DNA of 64,000 bases from Pseudomonas anuradhapurensis (GCF_014269225.2 NZ_CP077097.1:3483001-3547000); one strand, 5' to 3'. Shown: positions 11,388 through 20,515, counted from the stretch's first letter. The notes: a model not told the origin generated them from the sequence alone. Translations and numbers: made by a program.

Positions 11388-12434
11388 CTAAGACTGCACC
11401 GGCCCCGAATTCCGGCTCCAGTCCAGCAACAGGCTATACCCCACGGCCAGCAAGGTAGGCCCGATGAACAACCCGATGAAGCCAAAGGCGATCAAGCCGC
11501 CAAACACCCCCAGCAGCACGATCACCAGCGGCAGGTTGCCGCCACGGCTGATCAGGTACGGCTTCAGCACGTTGTCCACGCCGCTGATGACGAAGGTGCC
11601 CCAGACGCCGAGGAACACCGCCATGCCGTATTCGCCCTTCCATACCAGCCAGGCCGTGGCCGGGATCCAGGCCAAGGGCGGTCCCATCGGGATCAGGCTG
11701 AGCATGAAGGTCACCAGGCCCAGCACGATGGCGCCAGGGACACCGGCAATCAGGAAGCCGATCAACGCGAGAACAGCCTGCGCGGCAGCCGTGCCGATCA
11801 CACCGTTGACCACCCGCTGCACCGTGCCGGCGACCAGCTCCAGGTAGTACTCGCCGCGCTCGCCCACCAGGCGGTGCAGCAAGCGCAGGACGAACGCCGA
11901 CAACCGCGGGCCGTCGCGATAGAAGAAGAACACGAAGACCAGGCTCAGGGTCAGCTCCAGCACGCCGCTGCCGATTTGCGCACTGCGCGCCAGCAACCAG
12001 TTACCCACCTGCCCCAGGTGCGGCTTGATCGAAGCCAGCAAGGCCGCGCCCTGCTGGTCCAGCGACTGCCACCAGCTGACCAGGCGTTCGCCCACCAACG
12101 GGATGCCCCCCAGCCAGGCCGGGGCATCGGGCAGGCCGTCGACCTGCACGTCACGGACAAACGCCGTGGCATCGCGAATGTGGTCGGCCAGGTTGAACCC
12201 CAGCCACACCAGCGGCAGGGCCACGATCAGGATCCAGGCGCTGGTGAGCAGGCTGGCGGCCAGGGTTTCGCGCCCGCCCAGCACGCGGGTGAGAAAGCGC
12301 ATCAGCGGCCAGCTGGCAAAGGCCAGGATGGCCCCCCACAACAGCGCCGAAATGAACGGTGCCATCACCCAAAGGCCGGCACCCAGCAGTGCCAGCAGCA
12401 GAATCTGGATCAACAGGCGGTCATTGTTAACCAT
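11388..12434 (-). CDS. AI-2E (PerM-type) family transporter
   Basis: A 348-residue polytopic membrane protein with hydrophobic segments at about 8-50, 60-85, 145-170 and several between 205 and 340, separated by a soluble loop at roughly 85-145. Conserved features include the early PFISALLWGAILAFASWPL and the late GVFGGLIAFGFIGLFIGP, typical of the AI-2E/YdiK/PerM family. Members include putative AI-2 exporters and ion antiporters, and the substrate here is unknown. An in-frame TTG at 12449 overlaps the upstream stop codon; the ATG at 12434 is preferred but neither has a strong ribosome site. Probably co-transcribed with the DUF4892 gene. Confidence 0.87.
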   Translation of the reverse strand: MVNNDRLLIQILLLALLGAGLWVMAPFISALLWGAILAFASWPLMRFLTRVLGGRETLAASLLTSAWILIVALPLVWLGFNLADHIRDATAFVRDVQVDGLPDAPAWLGGIPLVGERLVSWWQSLDQQGAALLASIKPHLGQVGNWLLARSAQIGSGVLELTLSLVFVFFFYRDGPRLSAFVLRLLHRLVGERGEYYLELVAGTVQRVVNGVIGTAAAQAVLALIGFLIAGVPGAIVLGLVTFMLSLIPMGPPLAWIPATAWLVWKGEYGMAVFLGVWGTFVISGVDNVLKPYLISRGGNLPLVIVLLGVFGGLIAFGFIGLFIGPTLLAVGYSLLLDWSRNSGPVQS

Positions 12435-12445
12435 GGCGGGCTCGT

Positions 12446-13240
12446 TCAACGGATCAGTTCAAGGTGCAGGCCTTCGCCAGGCGCGCTACCGACCTCGAGG
12501 CGGCTATTGCGCACCCCCGCCTTGACCAGCGCCTCGCGCCAGGCTTCGGCCTGCGGGCCACTGAGGCTGGCACGCAGGGTGCTGTCGAGGTTCAGGCTGC
12601 GCGCCAGCAGGTCTGCCCAGGTGTCTTGCGGCGCCGCGAGGTCCGGGTAGTCGAGCTTGCCGGTGTCGCGCATTTCCCGCAGCACCGTGGCGGCAGTTGG
12701 CAGCAGTACGCCCAGCGGGCTGCCGGCGACGAACTCTTCCACATGCAGGTAGGCGCGGCGGTTGCCACGGGTAACGCTGTACAGCGCGACCAGGGTGTCG
12801 GCCTGCTGCGCCGAGCGGCGCAACAGGATGAACGCCTGTTGCTCGTCGCCACCGTTGAGGCGGGCATTGCCGAACACATCGTTGGCCCACAGACTGGCTT
12901 CGCCGCAATCGCGGCCCTGGCACCAGAACAGCGGGTAACCACCCTCGTGCTGCAGCGCTTCGCGCGCGCTGGTGAACGCTTCGCGGGCGGTGCGCTCGAC
13001 TGGCAGCTCATAGGTGACCGAGCTGACCTGGCCGCGGCTCTCGACCTTGTTCTCGACCCGCAGGCGGCCGCTGATCTTGCGTAGCGGCCCCAGCGGGTAG
13101 ACGCGTTCCTGCTCCACGGCCGGACGCTGGTCGACCACCTTGGCGTCCACCGGTACCGGCAGGCTGCTGCCCCATGACACAGGGCTGGCGATCACCAGGC
13201 AGGCCGCGAAGGCAAAGCGAATGGCAACAGGCGCGCTCAT
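12446..13240 (-). CDS. DUF4892 domain-containing exported protein
   Basis: A 264-residue protein with an N-terminal signal sequence (FAFAACLVIASPVSWGSS, cleavage near residue 24-26), so probably periplasmic or outer-membrane associated. The body resembles DUF4892 proteins of pseudomonads and includes YPLGPLRKISGRLRVENKV and a CQGRDCGEASLWANDVFGNA segment with a closely spaced Cys pair that could form a disulfide. Function is unknown. Its ATG overlaps the stop of a possible 20-codon leader ORF, and its own stop abuts the AI-2E transporter gene, so the three are probably one transcription unit. Confidence 0.8.
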   Translation of the reverse strand: MSAPVAIRFAFAACLVIASPVSWGSSLPVPVDAKVVDQRPAVEQERVYPLGPLRKISGRLRVENKVESRGQVSSVTYELPVERTAREAFTSAREALQHEGGYPLFWCQGRDCGEASLWANDVFGNARLNGGDEQQAFILLRRSAQQADTLVALYSVTRGNRRAYLHVEEFVAGSPLGVLLPTAATVLREMRDTGKLDYPDLAAPQDTWADLLARSLNLDSTLRASLSGPQAEAWREALVKAGVRNSRLEVGSAPGEGLHLELIR

Positions 13241-13299
13241 CGGCGACCCAGGCGGCGCTCAGCGCCGAGGTGAAGCTCCAGGATGTCTGGCAATTGCAT
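13237..13299 (-). CDS. Possible 20-codon leader ORF overlapping the DUF4892 gene
   Basis: Begins with ATG at 13299 after an AGGGAGACAACC ribosome-site-like sequence and encodes MQLPDILELHLGAERRLGRR. Its TGA overlaps the ATG of the DUF4892 gene (ATGA at 13237-13240). The clear ribosome site and stop/start overlap suggest translational coupling: the DUF4892 start has no independent Shine-Dalgarno that I can see. It could also be a short functional peptide or a chance frame. No family was recognised. Confidence 0.4.
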   Translation of the reverse strand: MQLPDILELHLGAERRLGRR

Positions 13300-13349
13300 G
13301 GTTGTCTCCCTGTTCAACCCGCCAAGCCTCGACAGTTGTCTGTTGCAAG

Positions 13350-14204
13350 TCAAGCAAAGCCAAAGAAGCGATTGAAACAGTCTGCGACAAGCGCTGCGCC
13401 CTGCTCATCGTTCAGGTGCAGGTGATGGCCACCGGGCAGCCTCACCTGTTCAAAGGGTAGCTGCTGCAGCAACGCGGTGTGGCGTGCCAGCATGCCATCG
13501 GCCGCCACCACCAGGCACGCCGGACAACTCACCCGGCGCACATGGGCCATGGCCTGGGTTTCACTCAGGCGCAGCGGCGATGGCAGGGTCAGGCGGCTGT
13601 CGCTGCGCCAGCTGTAGCCACCCGGCACTGGCATCAAGCCACGCTGGGCCAGCAGCTCGGCGGCCTCGCGGCTGACCGCAACCATACCCTTCATGCGCGC
13701 CTCGACGCCCCGTTCCAGCGTGGCGTACACCGACTTGCGCTTGTCATCCAGGCGCAGCTGGGCCTGCAGGGCCATGCCCAGGCGCTCGGCGGCGTCCTGC
13801 TCGGCACCGGTCGGCGGGATCACGCCATCGATCAAAGCCAGGTGGCTCACCCGCTCCGGCAACGCGCCAGCCAGTTGTACCGAGATGATTGCCCCCAGCG
13901 AATGGCCCAGCAGGGCGAAACGTTGCCAGCCCAGTTGCCCGGCCACCCGCAGCACGTCATGGGCGTAATCGGCCAGGGCATAGCCGGCGCCGGGCGGCCG
14001 GTGCTCGGAGTAGCCGTGCCCGGCCAGGTCCAGGGCAACGATGCGCAGGCCTTTCAAGCGCGGTGCCAGACGGGCGAAGCTGTTGGCATTGTCCAGCCAG
14101 CCATGCAGGGCGATCACCGGTAGCCCGTCGGCAGGACCGAACAGGTGCGCCGCCAGTTCGATATGGCCCAGGCTCAGGCGTACTTCCTCGACCTGCGTGC
14201 TCAT
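13350..14204 (-). CDS. Alpha/beta-fold hydrolase
   Basis: A 284-residue cytoplasmic hydrolase. The oxyanion-loop HGW motif lies at about residues 34-36 and the nucleophile elbow GHSLG places the catalytic serine at about S102. A C-terminal GGHHLHLNDEQG supplies the likely catalytic histidine near 260. Members of this group cleave esters, thioesters or lactones; the substrate cannot be told from sequence. The stop-proximal neighbour at 14201-14989 is a second hydrolase of the same fold, and the two overlap by 4 bp, so they are co-expressed and may be ancient paralogues. Confidence 0.9.
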   Translation of the reverse strand: MSTQVEEVRLSLGHIELAAHLFGPADGLPVIALHGWLDNANSFARLAPRLKGLRIVALDLAGHGYSEHRPPGAGYALADYAHDVLRVAGQLGWQRFALLGHSLGAIISVQLAGALPERVSHLALIDGVIPPTGAEQDAAERLGMALQAQLRLDDKRKSVYATLERGVEARMKGMVAVSREAAELLAQRGLMPVPGGYSWRSDSRLTLPSPLRLSETQAMAHVRRVSCPACLVVAADGMLARHTALLQQLPFEQVRLPGGHHLHLNDEQGAALVADCFNRFFGFA

Positions 14205-14989
14205 GCCTGGCTCCAGCGGTCGAACAGGCCCTTGATCAGGCTGGCGGTGTCGGTCGGCCGCTCCAGTGGGAACATGTGCCCGCCCGGCACGCTGTGGTAT
14301 TCGCCCTTGGGCATGCCGCGTACAGCCAGCGCATGGTGGCGGCGAATGACCTTGCTGCGCTCGCCGCGGACCATGGCCAGTGGCACCTGCAAGTGCCGAG
14401 CAGGCGCAGGGCTGGTATGCGGAATGCTACGGTAGATGCTGATTTCGGTGGCGACGTCGAAGCGCAGTTGCAGCCCTTGCGGCATCGCCTGCAGGCCATG
14501 CTCGACATACGCATCCAGGCAGTCGGGGTCGAAATGGCGAAACAGCGACTTGCCGGCAAAATAAGCGCGGGCGCTGTTACGGTCACCGAAGGTTTCGCGG
14601 CGTCCCAAGGTGCGGCCAGCCGGGGTGATACGGTCGATGAAGCCGAAGCGCTTGGCAGTGCGCAGCAGCCATTGGTCGGCGCGGGTGAGTACTGGCGAGT
14701 CGAGCATCACCACCCCGCGGTAGTACTCCGGGCGGCGCAGGGCCGCATGCAGGTGCAGCACACCGCCCAATGAATGGCCGACACCCCATACCGGCTGGTC
14801 CTGCCGGGCCAGGTGATGCAGCAACTCATCGACCAGGCCCTGCCAGTTGTCGTCCACCGGAAAGCGTGGATCGTGCCCGTGCTGGGCCAGGTGCTGCACC
14901 TGATAGTCCGGTGCCAGCGCCGCGAACAGCTTGCCGTAGGTGGCCGAGGGGAAACCATTGGCATGGGCGAAGAAGATCTGCTGCGACAT
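14201..14989 (-). CDS. Alpha/beta-fold hydrolase
   Basis: A 262-residue hydrolase with an early FAHANGFPSATY oxyanion-region motif, the nucleophile elbow GHSLGG with the serine at about residue 73, and a C-terminal VPGGHMFPLERP containing the probable catalytic histidine. The ATG at 14989 is preferred over an upstream frame at 15052 because MSQQIFFAHANGF matches the usual start of this family and the extra residues look non-coding. Its 3' end overlaps the following hydrolase gene by 4 bp (ATGA). Specific substrate unknown. Confidence 0.9.
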   Translation of the reverse strand: MSQQIFFAHANGFPSATYGKLFAALAPDYQVQHLAQHGHDPRFPVDDNWQGLVDELLHHLARQDQPVWGVGHSLGGVLHLHAALRRPEYYRGVVMLDSPVLTRADQWLLRTAKRFGFIDRITPAGRTLGRRETFGDRNSARAYFAGKSLFRHFDPDCLDAYVEHGLQAMPQGLQLRFDVATEISIYRSIPHTSPAPARHLQVPLAMVRGERSKVIRRHHALAVRGMPKGEYHSVPGGHMFPLERPTDTASLIKGLFDRWSQA

Positions 14990-15132
14990 GGCGCCACATC
15001 CGGATGGCAAATGATGGCCCATTGTCGGTATCGCCGGGCAGTTCGGCAACATCCGGAAAGGTCATCGGCGAGGGCTATCAGGTCATGCCAGCGCCCACCG
15101 GTACAGCGCTGGCCTGGAAAGCAGCACGATAC

Positions 15133-15178
15133 TTGTGGAAGCGGCCTTGTATCGCCAAAGGGGCGCAAAGCGGCCCCG
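15133..15178. repeat. REP-like sequence downstream of sixA
   Basis: A GCGGCCTTGTATCGCC...GGGGCGCAAAGCGGCCCC unit resembling the GCGGCCTTGTGTCGCGA repeats found at 26562-26698 and 56319-56413, but degenerate and present as a single copy. It lies in the gap between sixA and the hydrolase gene. The rest of this roughly 190-bp gap shows no recognisable feature. Confidence 0.5.
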
Positions 15179-15183
15179 GCGAC

Positions 15184-15642
15184 TCAAGCCGGGGCGTTGA
15201 TTGCCCGCAGGGTCATCAAGCCAGCCAGCGGCCAGTCCCCTTCCAGCTCGGCCAGGCTGGCAGTGCTCATGCCCGCCGGCCGCTGTTGATGGCCATGCTC
15301 CAGCGCGCCGACCAAAGTCCCCACCAACGGCTGATGACTGACCAGCAACACATGCTCCAGACCCAGACGCTCGATTTCACCGATCACCTGCTGCACGTCA
15401 CTTTCAGGCGTCAGCCACGGCACAGTGCGCACCGGCTCAGCGAAGCCCAGGGTGTCATGCACCAGCGCCGCCGTCTGCTGGGCGCGCACGTAGGGGCTGG
15501 CGAGGATCGCCTGCAACGGCTGGCCCAGCAGGCGAGCAGCGCTGTGCAGCACCTGCTCGCGGCCATGGGCGGTCAACCGGCGTTCGGCATCGCTGCTGGC
15601 CCGCGGCTCCGCTTCGCCGTGGCGCAATATCCACAGCTTCAC
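15184..15642 (-). CDS. sixA: SixA-type phosphohistidine phosphatase
   Basis: A 152-residue protein of the histidine-phosphatase superfamily. The catalytic RHGE begins at residue 7 (H8 is the phosphorylated histidine), an arginine lies in SPYVRAQQTA, and the second histidine is in SHQPLVGTL near residue 103. The compact size matches SixA, which removes phosphate from histidine phosphotransfer domains, known from E. coli ArcB and PTS-Ntr components. It overlaps the upstream DUF4389 gene by 4 bp. Gene order gpsA-DUF4389-sixA is shared by pseudomonads. Confidence 0.92.
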   Translation of the reverse strand: MKLWILRHGEAEPRASSDAERRLTAHGREQVLHSAARLLGQPLQAILASPYVRAQQTAALVHDTLGFAEPVRTVPWLTPESDVQQVIGEIERLGLEHVLLVSHQPLVGTLVGALEHGHQQRPAGMSTASLAELEGDWPLAGLMTLRAINAPA

Positions 15643-15986
15643 AGCTTGGGCTCCTCGTCACGCACCGGGTGCGGCGCAGGGGCGACGGCATGCGGCGCCT
15701 CGCCTTCGGGGGCGCGCGGCGCCGGCCAGTCGGCGAACGGCCAGGGTTTCTGGTCACTGTGGAAGCTGCCGAATCGGCCGATCTGCGCCAGGTACTGGCT
15801 CAGGCTATCGCCGAAATTCATCAGGCTGGCGCTTGGCGCACCATACACCAGGCGATAGATCAACTGCACCAGCACCAGGCCGCCAAGGAGGATCTCGGCC
15901 AGTTGCCAGACCACCAGGAAAACCAGCATCCACAGCACCCGCAGGATGATCGACTCGCGCTGGGCGCGCTCCGGGGTATCGTTCAT
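15639..15986 (-). CDS. DUF4389 domain-containing membrane protein
   Basis: A 115-residue protein with a hydrophobic core at about residues 14-48 (VLWMLVFLVVWQLAEILLGG followed by LVLVQLIYRLVYG) that is characteristic of DUF4389, then a short amphipathic section with NFGDSLSQYLAQIGRF and a Pro/Ala-rich C-terminal tail likely to be disordered. Function unknown. It lies 24 bp after gpsA and overlaps sixA by 4 bp (ATGA), so it is probably part of a gpsA-DUF4389-sixA transcription unit. Confidence 0.85.
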   Translation of the reverse strand: MNDTPERAQRESIILRVLWMLVFLVVWQLAEILLGGLVLVQLIYRLVYGAPSASLMNFGDSLSQYLAQIGRFGSFHSDQKPWPFADWPAPRAPEGEAPHAVAPAPHPVRDEEPKL

Positions 15987-16010
15987 GTTTCGCTCCTTGC
16001 TGCGTGCGGC

Positions 16011-17036
16011 TCAGTTGAAACCGCTGATGGAAATGAAATCGACATCGGTCTTCGGCTCGGCGCGCATCAGGTGCTCGATCACCTGGTTCAGCGTGCGGCC
16101 TTCGAACAGGATGGCATGCAGGCCCGCCACCAGCGGCATGTACACCTGCACTTCCTGGGCCTTGGCCTTGAGCACCTTGAGCGTGTTGACGCCTTCGGCC
16201 ACTTCGCCCAGGCGGTTGACAGCCTGTTCCAGGCTCAGGCCCTGGCCTAGCGCATAGCCAACTTGATAGTTGCGGCTCTTGGGCGAGGAACAGGTGACGA
16301 TCAGGTCACCCACCCCGGCCAGGCCGAGGAAGGTCATGGGGTTGGCACCCTGGCTGACGGCAAAGCGGGTCATCTCGGCCAGGGCACGGGTAATCAGCAT
16401 GCTCTTGGTGTTCTCGCCCATGCCCAGCGCCACCGCCATGCCGGCGATGATGGCGTAGACGTTCTTCAACGCCCCACCCAGCTCGACGCCAAAGCGGTCG
16501 CTACTGGCGTAGACACGGAAGGTACGCCCATGCAGCACGGCCTGCACCTGCTGACAGAGCTTTTCGTCCTCGCTGGCGACCACCGTGGCGGTCAGCGCGT
16601 GCTCGGCGATCTCACGGGCCAGGTTGGGGCCCGACAGCACCCCGATGCGGGCTTCGGGGGCGATTTCTTCGAGGATCTGGCTCATCAGCTTGAAGCTCTG
16701 TGCTTCGATGCCCTTGGTCAGGCTGACCAGGCCCTTGCCGCGCAGCAGCTCGGCGTGGGGCGCCAGCACGCTGCGCAGGGCACTCGACGGCAGGGCGACG
16801 AAGATCAGGTCGCTGGCCTGCAAGGTCGCCAGCAGGTCGTTGACCGGCTCGACGCCGTCATGCAGGCGGATGCCCTTGAGGTAGCGTGGGTTTTCGCGGT
16901 TGACGCGCATGGCTTCGGCTTGCTCGGGGTCGCGCATCCATTGGCGCACCGGCACGCCGTTTTCGGCCAGCAGGTTCGCCACGGCGGTACCGAAGCTGCC
17001 GCCTCCAAGAACTGCAACAGGTTGCTGTTCAGTCAT
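16011..17036 (-). CDS. gpsA: NAD(P)H-dependent glycerol-3-phosphate dehydrogenase
   Basis: A 341-residue cytoplasmic enzyme reducing dihydroxyacetone phosphate to sn-glycerol 3-phosphate for phospholipid synthesis. The nucleotide-binding GGGSFG is at residues 11-16. The substrate/catalytic segment includes [25 protein letters not shown] with the conserved lysine, and [14 protein letters not shown] follows. Length is standard. The ATG at 17036 is chosen over an in-frame TTG at 17042; a GGAT weak ribosome site precedes it. A TATAAT hexamer at 17079-17084 on the minus strand may be the -10. Gene order gpsA...fabAB is conserved in pseudomonads. Confidence 0.96.
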   Translation of the reverse strand: MTEQQPVAVLGGGSFGTAVANLLAENGVPVRQWMRDPEQAEAMRVNRENPRYLKGIRLHDGVEPVNDLLATLQASDLIFVALPSSALRSVLAPHAELLRGKGLVSLTKGIEAQSFKLMSQILEEIAPEARIGVLSGPNLAREIAEHALTATVVASEDEKLCQQVQAVLHGRTFRVYASSDRFGVELGGALKNVYAIIAGMAVALGMGENTKSMLITRALAEMTRFAVSQGANPMTFLGLAGVGDLIVTCSSPKSRNYQVGYALGQGLSLEQAVNRLGEVAEGVNTLKVLKAKAQEVQVYMPLVAGLHAILFEGRTLNQVIEHLMRAEPKTDVDFISISGFN

Positions 17037-17078
17037 ATTCAATCCGTTAGAGCCATTAAGTTAAGTGGCGACCTGAAC

Positions 17079-17084
17079 ATTATA
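17079..17084 (-). promoter_or_regulatory. Candidate -10 element of gpsA
   Basis: TATAAT on the minus strand, 43 bp upstream of the gpsA ATG. No good -35 hexamer was found at the correct distance, so the assignment is tentative. Confidence 0.35.
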
Positions 17085-17143
17085 CGGGTCGTCTGCTACA
17101 GAGCCAGTGGTGGGGGGTTTTCGGGTTCGCCTTGGTTTTTTTG

Positions 17144-17386
17144 GCGCCTGTGCGATCGAGCGCCGCCCGCGCGGCGCATCGCGAGCTGCGCTCGCTCCTA
17201 CGTTTGTTTCGGGCCAATCATTTCTGTGGGATTTTCGCGCGGACCCTTTGGCGCACGGCGCGCTATCGCGTCGTACACACCAGGCGGTCGCGCGCGCCTG
17301 TCACAGGCGTTACTGGCCCGAAACAAACGTAGGAGCGAGCGCAGCTCGCGATGCGCCGCGCGGGCGGCGCTCGATCGCACAGGCGC
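17144..17386. repeat. 243-bp element with 73-bp inverted arms, copy 1
   Basis: Arms 17144-17216 and 17314-17386 are perfectly or almost perfectly complementary over 73 bp and each contains a REP-like GAGCGCCGCCCGCGCGGCGC palindrome followed by CTCGCTCCTACGTTTGTTTC. The 97-bp centre is shared with a second copy at 59072-59313 in the same orientation, including ACCAGGCGGTCGCGCGCGCC. This looks like a non-coding mobile or BIME/MITE-like unit. It fills most of the 441-bp gap between gpsA and the TonB-dependent receptor gene; the rest of the gap shows only the candidate gpsA -10. Confidence 0.85.
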
Positions 17387-17477
17387 TGAAACCCTCAAGA
17401 CATGCCCCCCGCCCCAACCACCATCCCAAGCCCGCCTCCCCCACAGCCCACTGGCAAAACCCGCCCGGTCAGTTACC

Positions 17478-19625
17478 ATGCCTGTCTCAATCCTGAAACA
17501 AGGCAGCTTTGTGTTCCCTGGCACGCCCCCGTACCCGCGCCTGCTCCTGCTGACTGCCCTGCTCGGTGGCCCGGCCGTGGCCGACGATCTGTTCATCGAC
17601 AACACCGACCTGCCGCAGGTTCTGACCGCCACGCGCCTGAAACAATCCCCGGCGGCAGTGCCGGGCAGCATGACCGTGCTCGACAGCGAGCTGATCCGCG
17701 CCAGCGGCGCCCGCGATATCCCCGAGTTGCTGCGCCTGGTGCCGGGCATGATGATCGGCTACGGCGCCGCCAACCAGCCCACCGTCAACTACCACGGCAG
17801 TAACGTCAACGACGCCCGGCGCATGCAGGTGCTGATCGACGGCCGCTCGGTGTACCGCGCAGGCCTGGCCACGGTGGACTGGAGCGATATCCCGCTGGCC
17901 ATGGAAGACATCGAACGCATCGAGGTGTTTCGCGGCCCGAACACGGTCAGCTACGGCGCCAATGCACTGATGGCGGTAGTCAACATCCTGACCCGCAACC
18001 CCGCCGACAGCCATGGCACGCGGCTGAAGACCACCCGCGGCCAGGACGGCATCAACGACTTCTACGCCAGCCACGGCTTTGGCTGGGACGGCGGCGACAT
18101 GCGCCTGTCGCTGTCAGGCCAGCAGGATGATGGTTTCGATGAAAACCAGTTCGGCCAGGACTACCGCGACAGCCGCCGGCTGACCCGCTTCAACCTCAAT
18201 GCCAGCCACAGCCTGGCCCACGACCAGACCCTGGAATGGCAGCTGGCGGCGAAAGAAGGCAGCAACCAGCGGCCCTACACCTACAAGCCGGTATTCAAGA
18301 GATACGAGGTAGGCAACGACGCTGACGTCAATGCCAAGGACTACGCAGGTTCACTGCGCTGGACCAAGGACTTCAGTGCCGAGCACAGCCTTTATATCCA
18401 GGGTTCGGCGCAGCATTTCGACCGTCAGCAGGTCTGGCGGGCCTGTGACGCCTTGCAGTCGTTCAGCCCGGAACTGACCCAGCTGTGGCAGATCAACCCT
18501 GACTTCGCGGAAAAAGTGGCACGCGGTATTGCTACCGGTGCGCCACTTTCGACCAATGACCCGGTCATGAAAGGGCTGCTGGAGAAGGTTCAGCAGCAAT
18601 GGGCGAACGGTGGCAACCAGCAGGTCTGCGGCGATGTCGACCAGAGCACGCGCGAAACCCGCTACGACCTGGAAATCCAGGACACCCTGAGCCTGACCGA
18701 CAGCCTGCGCCTGCTCAGCGGCATGAATTACCGCTACGATCGTGCCGACTCGCAGACCTACTTCAACGGCAGCATCGACGACCAGACCTGGCGCCTGTTC
18801 GGCCAGCTGGAGTGGCGCGCCGACGAACACTGGATCCTGCAGGGCGGCACCATGTTCGAGGACTCGCGCCTGTCGGGCAGCTCGCTGACGCCGCGCGTGG
18901 CGGTCAACTACCTGATCACCCCGCGCCATGGCTTGCGCGCGGTGTATTCCGAGGCCGTGCGCTCGCCCGACATGTTCGAGAACAACGTCAACTGGAGCTA
19001 CACGGTCAAGAACCTCAGCCCCAATGCGTTCGGCCTGCAGAACGGCGAGTACTTCGTCAAGACCCGTGGCCCGGGCGATCTCGAGCAGGAGCGCATGCGC
19101 TCGCGCGAGGTAGGCTACAACGGCTACTTCAGCGACATCGACCTGAGCATGGATGTGAAGCTGTTCTACGACGAGATCACCGGCATGATCAGCGAGCCCC
19201 TGAAGAACAACCAGTTCATTGCCAGCAACGCCAACAAGGCCCGCTTCAGCGGCAGCGAGGCACAACTGGACTGGCGCCCGACCCTGCGCGACCGCCTGCG
19301 CCTGACCTATGCCTATGTCGATGCCTGGGCCAGCAACCCCGACGACCGCCGCCTCAGCGCCCGCAACAGCGGTTCGGCCGGGTGGATGCGCGAGTGGGGC
19401 GACGGCTGGTCGAGCGCGCTGTTCTACTATGGCGACGATGCCCTCAACCAGTACCGTTACGAGCGCCTCGACCTGCGCCTGGCCAAACGCTTCCGGGTGC
19501 ACGGCAGCAACCTCGAGCTGGCGGCGCTATGGCAACAACGCCTGGACGATGAACCGACCACCGCGATCCAGAACCGCTACGACAGCCGCCATCGCCTGAG
19601 CGTCAGCGCGGAGCTGGAGTTCTGA
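17478..19625 (+). CDS. TonB-dependent outer-membrane receptor
   Basis: A 715-residue outer-membrane receptor. An N-terminal signal sequence (LLLLTALLGGPAVADD, cleavage around residue 36) is followed by a TonB-box-like DLPQVLTATR and a plug domain (about 45-165) with DIPELLRLVPGMMIGYGA and IERIEVFRGPNTVSYGANALMAVVNILTR. A beta-barrel ends in SVSAELEF with a C-terminal phenylalanine. The ligand is unknown; the region between about residues 320 and 390 holds a Cys pair (CDALQS and CGDVDQ) that may form a disulfide. The ATG at 17478 is preferred although the frame is open much further upstream through a repeat. The stop overlaps the next gene by 1 nt (TGATG), suggesting that receptor, binding protein and kinase are one signalling unit. 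Confidence 0.9.
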   Translation: MPVSILKQGSFVFPGTPPYPRLLLLTALLGGPAVADDLFIDNTDLPQVLTATRLKQSPAAVPGSMTVLDSELIRASGARDIPELLRLVPGMMIGYGAANQPTVNYHGSNVNDARRMQVLIDGRSVYRAGLATVDWSDIPLAMEDIERIEVFRGPNTVSYGANALMAVVNILTRNPADSHGTRLKTTRGQDGINDFYASHGFGWDGGDMRLSLSGQQDDGFDENQFGQDYRDSRRLTRFNLNASHSLAHDQTLEWQLAAKEGSNQRPYTYKPVFKRYEVGNDADVNAKDYAGSLRWTKDFSAEHSLYIQGSAQHFDRQQVWRACDALQSFSPELTQLWQINPDFAEKVARGIATGAPLSTNDPVMKGLLEKVQQQWANGGNQQVCGDVDQSTRETRYDLEIQDTLSLTDSLRLLSGMNYRYDRADSQTYFNGSIDDQTWRLFGQLEWRADEHWILQGGTMFEDSRLSGSSLTPRVAVNYLITPRHGLRAVYSEAVRSPDMFENNVNWSYTVKNLSPNAFGLQNGEYFVKTRGPGDLEQERMRSREVGYNGYFSDIDLSMDVKLFYDEITGMISEPLKNNQFIASNANKARFSGSEAQLDWRPTLRDRLRLTYAYVDAWASNPDDRRLSARNSGSAGWMREWGDGWSSALFYYGDDALNQYRYERLDLRLAKRFRVHGSNLELAALWQQRLDDEPTTAIQNRYDSRHRLSVSAELEF

Positions 19626-20515
19626 TGGCCCTGTTGCTGCGCCTGTTGCTGCTCTGCCTGTGGCCGTTGGGGCCGCTGTCCGCCAGCGAAATCGTGCTGG
19701 TCGGCGCAGAGGATCAGCCCGGCATCCGCAGCTTCGTCGCGGCCCTGGAAAGCCGCCGCCCGCATGATCATGTGCACTTCCAGACCACCGCCGACCTGCC
19801 ACGCCCCGGCCTGCTCAAGAGCGACCTGCGCCTGATCCTGCTGGACAACGCCGCGCTGGAGTGGCGCCTGGGTGAAAACACCGGCCCACCAGCCCTGGCC
19901 ATGCGGGTCAGCCGGGTACAGGCTGCACAGCGCCTGGGAAAGTCGCTGCCAGGGTTCCTCACGTTGTTGTGGAGCGACCCGCCGCTGGGCCGGCAACTGC
20001 GCCTGGCGCGCTACCTGCTGCCACAGGCCCAGCGCATTGGCGTGCTGTACGGCGAGCACAGCGGTTTCCTGCTCGAAGAGCTGCGCCTTGCCGCCCGCCC
20101 GCTGGGCCTGGAAATCATTGCCCAGAACTGGCCCGACCCGCGTGACAGCCGGCCCCTGCAGCACCTGCTGGCCAACAGCGATGTGCTGCTGGGCCTGGAC
20201 GACCCCGACCTGTACAACTCCAAGACCGCCAAGAACCTGCTGTTGAGCAGCTATGGCCGACAGATGGCGCTGATCGGCCCGAACGCCGGGTTCGTCCGCG
20301 CCGGCGCCCTGGCCAGCACCTTCAGCGACCAGGACGACTGGCTGGCGGTACTCGACCAGTTGCTCGACCAGCCACCGGCGCGCTGGCCACGTAGCTTGTA
20401 TCCGGCACGCTACGGCGTCAGCGGCAACCAGCAGGTGGCGCGCGCCCTGGGCCTTGAACCGATCGATCCGAACGCCGCCGCCCAGGCCCTGGCTGAAGGA
20501 GAACCCACCCCATGA
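19625..20515 (+). CDS. Periplasmic binding-protein-like (ABC substrate-binding) protein
   Basis: A 296-residue exported protein with a signal sequence at 1-20 ([20 protein letters not shown]). The mature part has a two-lobed layout typical of YtrF/BMP-like ABC substrate-binding proteins: [17 protein letters not shown] at the start, [28 protein letters not shown] at the hinge, and [26 protein letters not shown] later. No permease or ATPase gene is nearby. It overlaps the receptor gene upstream by 1 nt and the hybrid kinase downstream by 4 bp (ATGA), so it more probably presents a ligand to the kinase's periplasmic sensor domain than feeds a transporter. That role is an inference from gene order. 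Confidence 0.78.
   Translation: MALLLRLLLLCLWPLGPLSASEIVLVGAEDQPGIRSFVAALESRRPHDHVHFQTTADLPRPGLLKSDLRLILLDNAALEWRLGENTGPPALAMRVSRVQAAQRLGKSLPGFLTLLWSDPPLGRQLRLARYLLPQAQRIGVLYGEHSGFLLEELRLAARPLGLEIIAQNWPDPRDSRPLQHLLANSDVLLGLDDPDLYNSKTAKNLLLSSYGRQMALIGPNAGFVRAGALASTFSDQDDWLAVLDQLLDQPPARWPRSLYPARYGVSGNQQVARALGLEPIDPNAAAQALAEGEPTP

Noticed and set aside
17144..17386. Coding potential in the centre of the 243-bp element
   Set aside because: Short frames exist but have no ribosome site and are not maintained between the two copies.
16263..17477. N-terminal extension of the TonB-dependent receptor frame to 16263
   Set aside because: It crosses gpsA antisense and the inverted-repeat element, lacks a signal peptide, and the ATG at 17478 gives a good signal sequence and plug.
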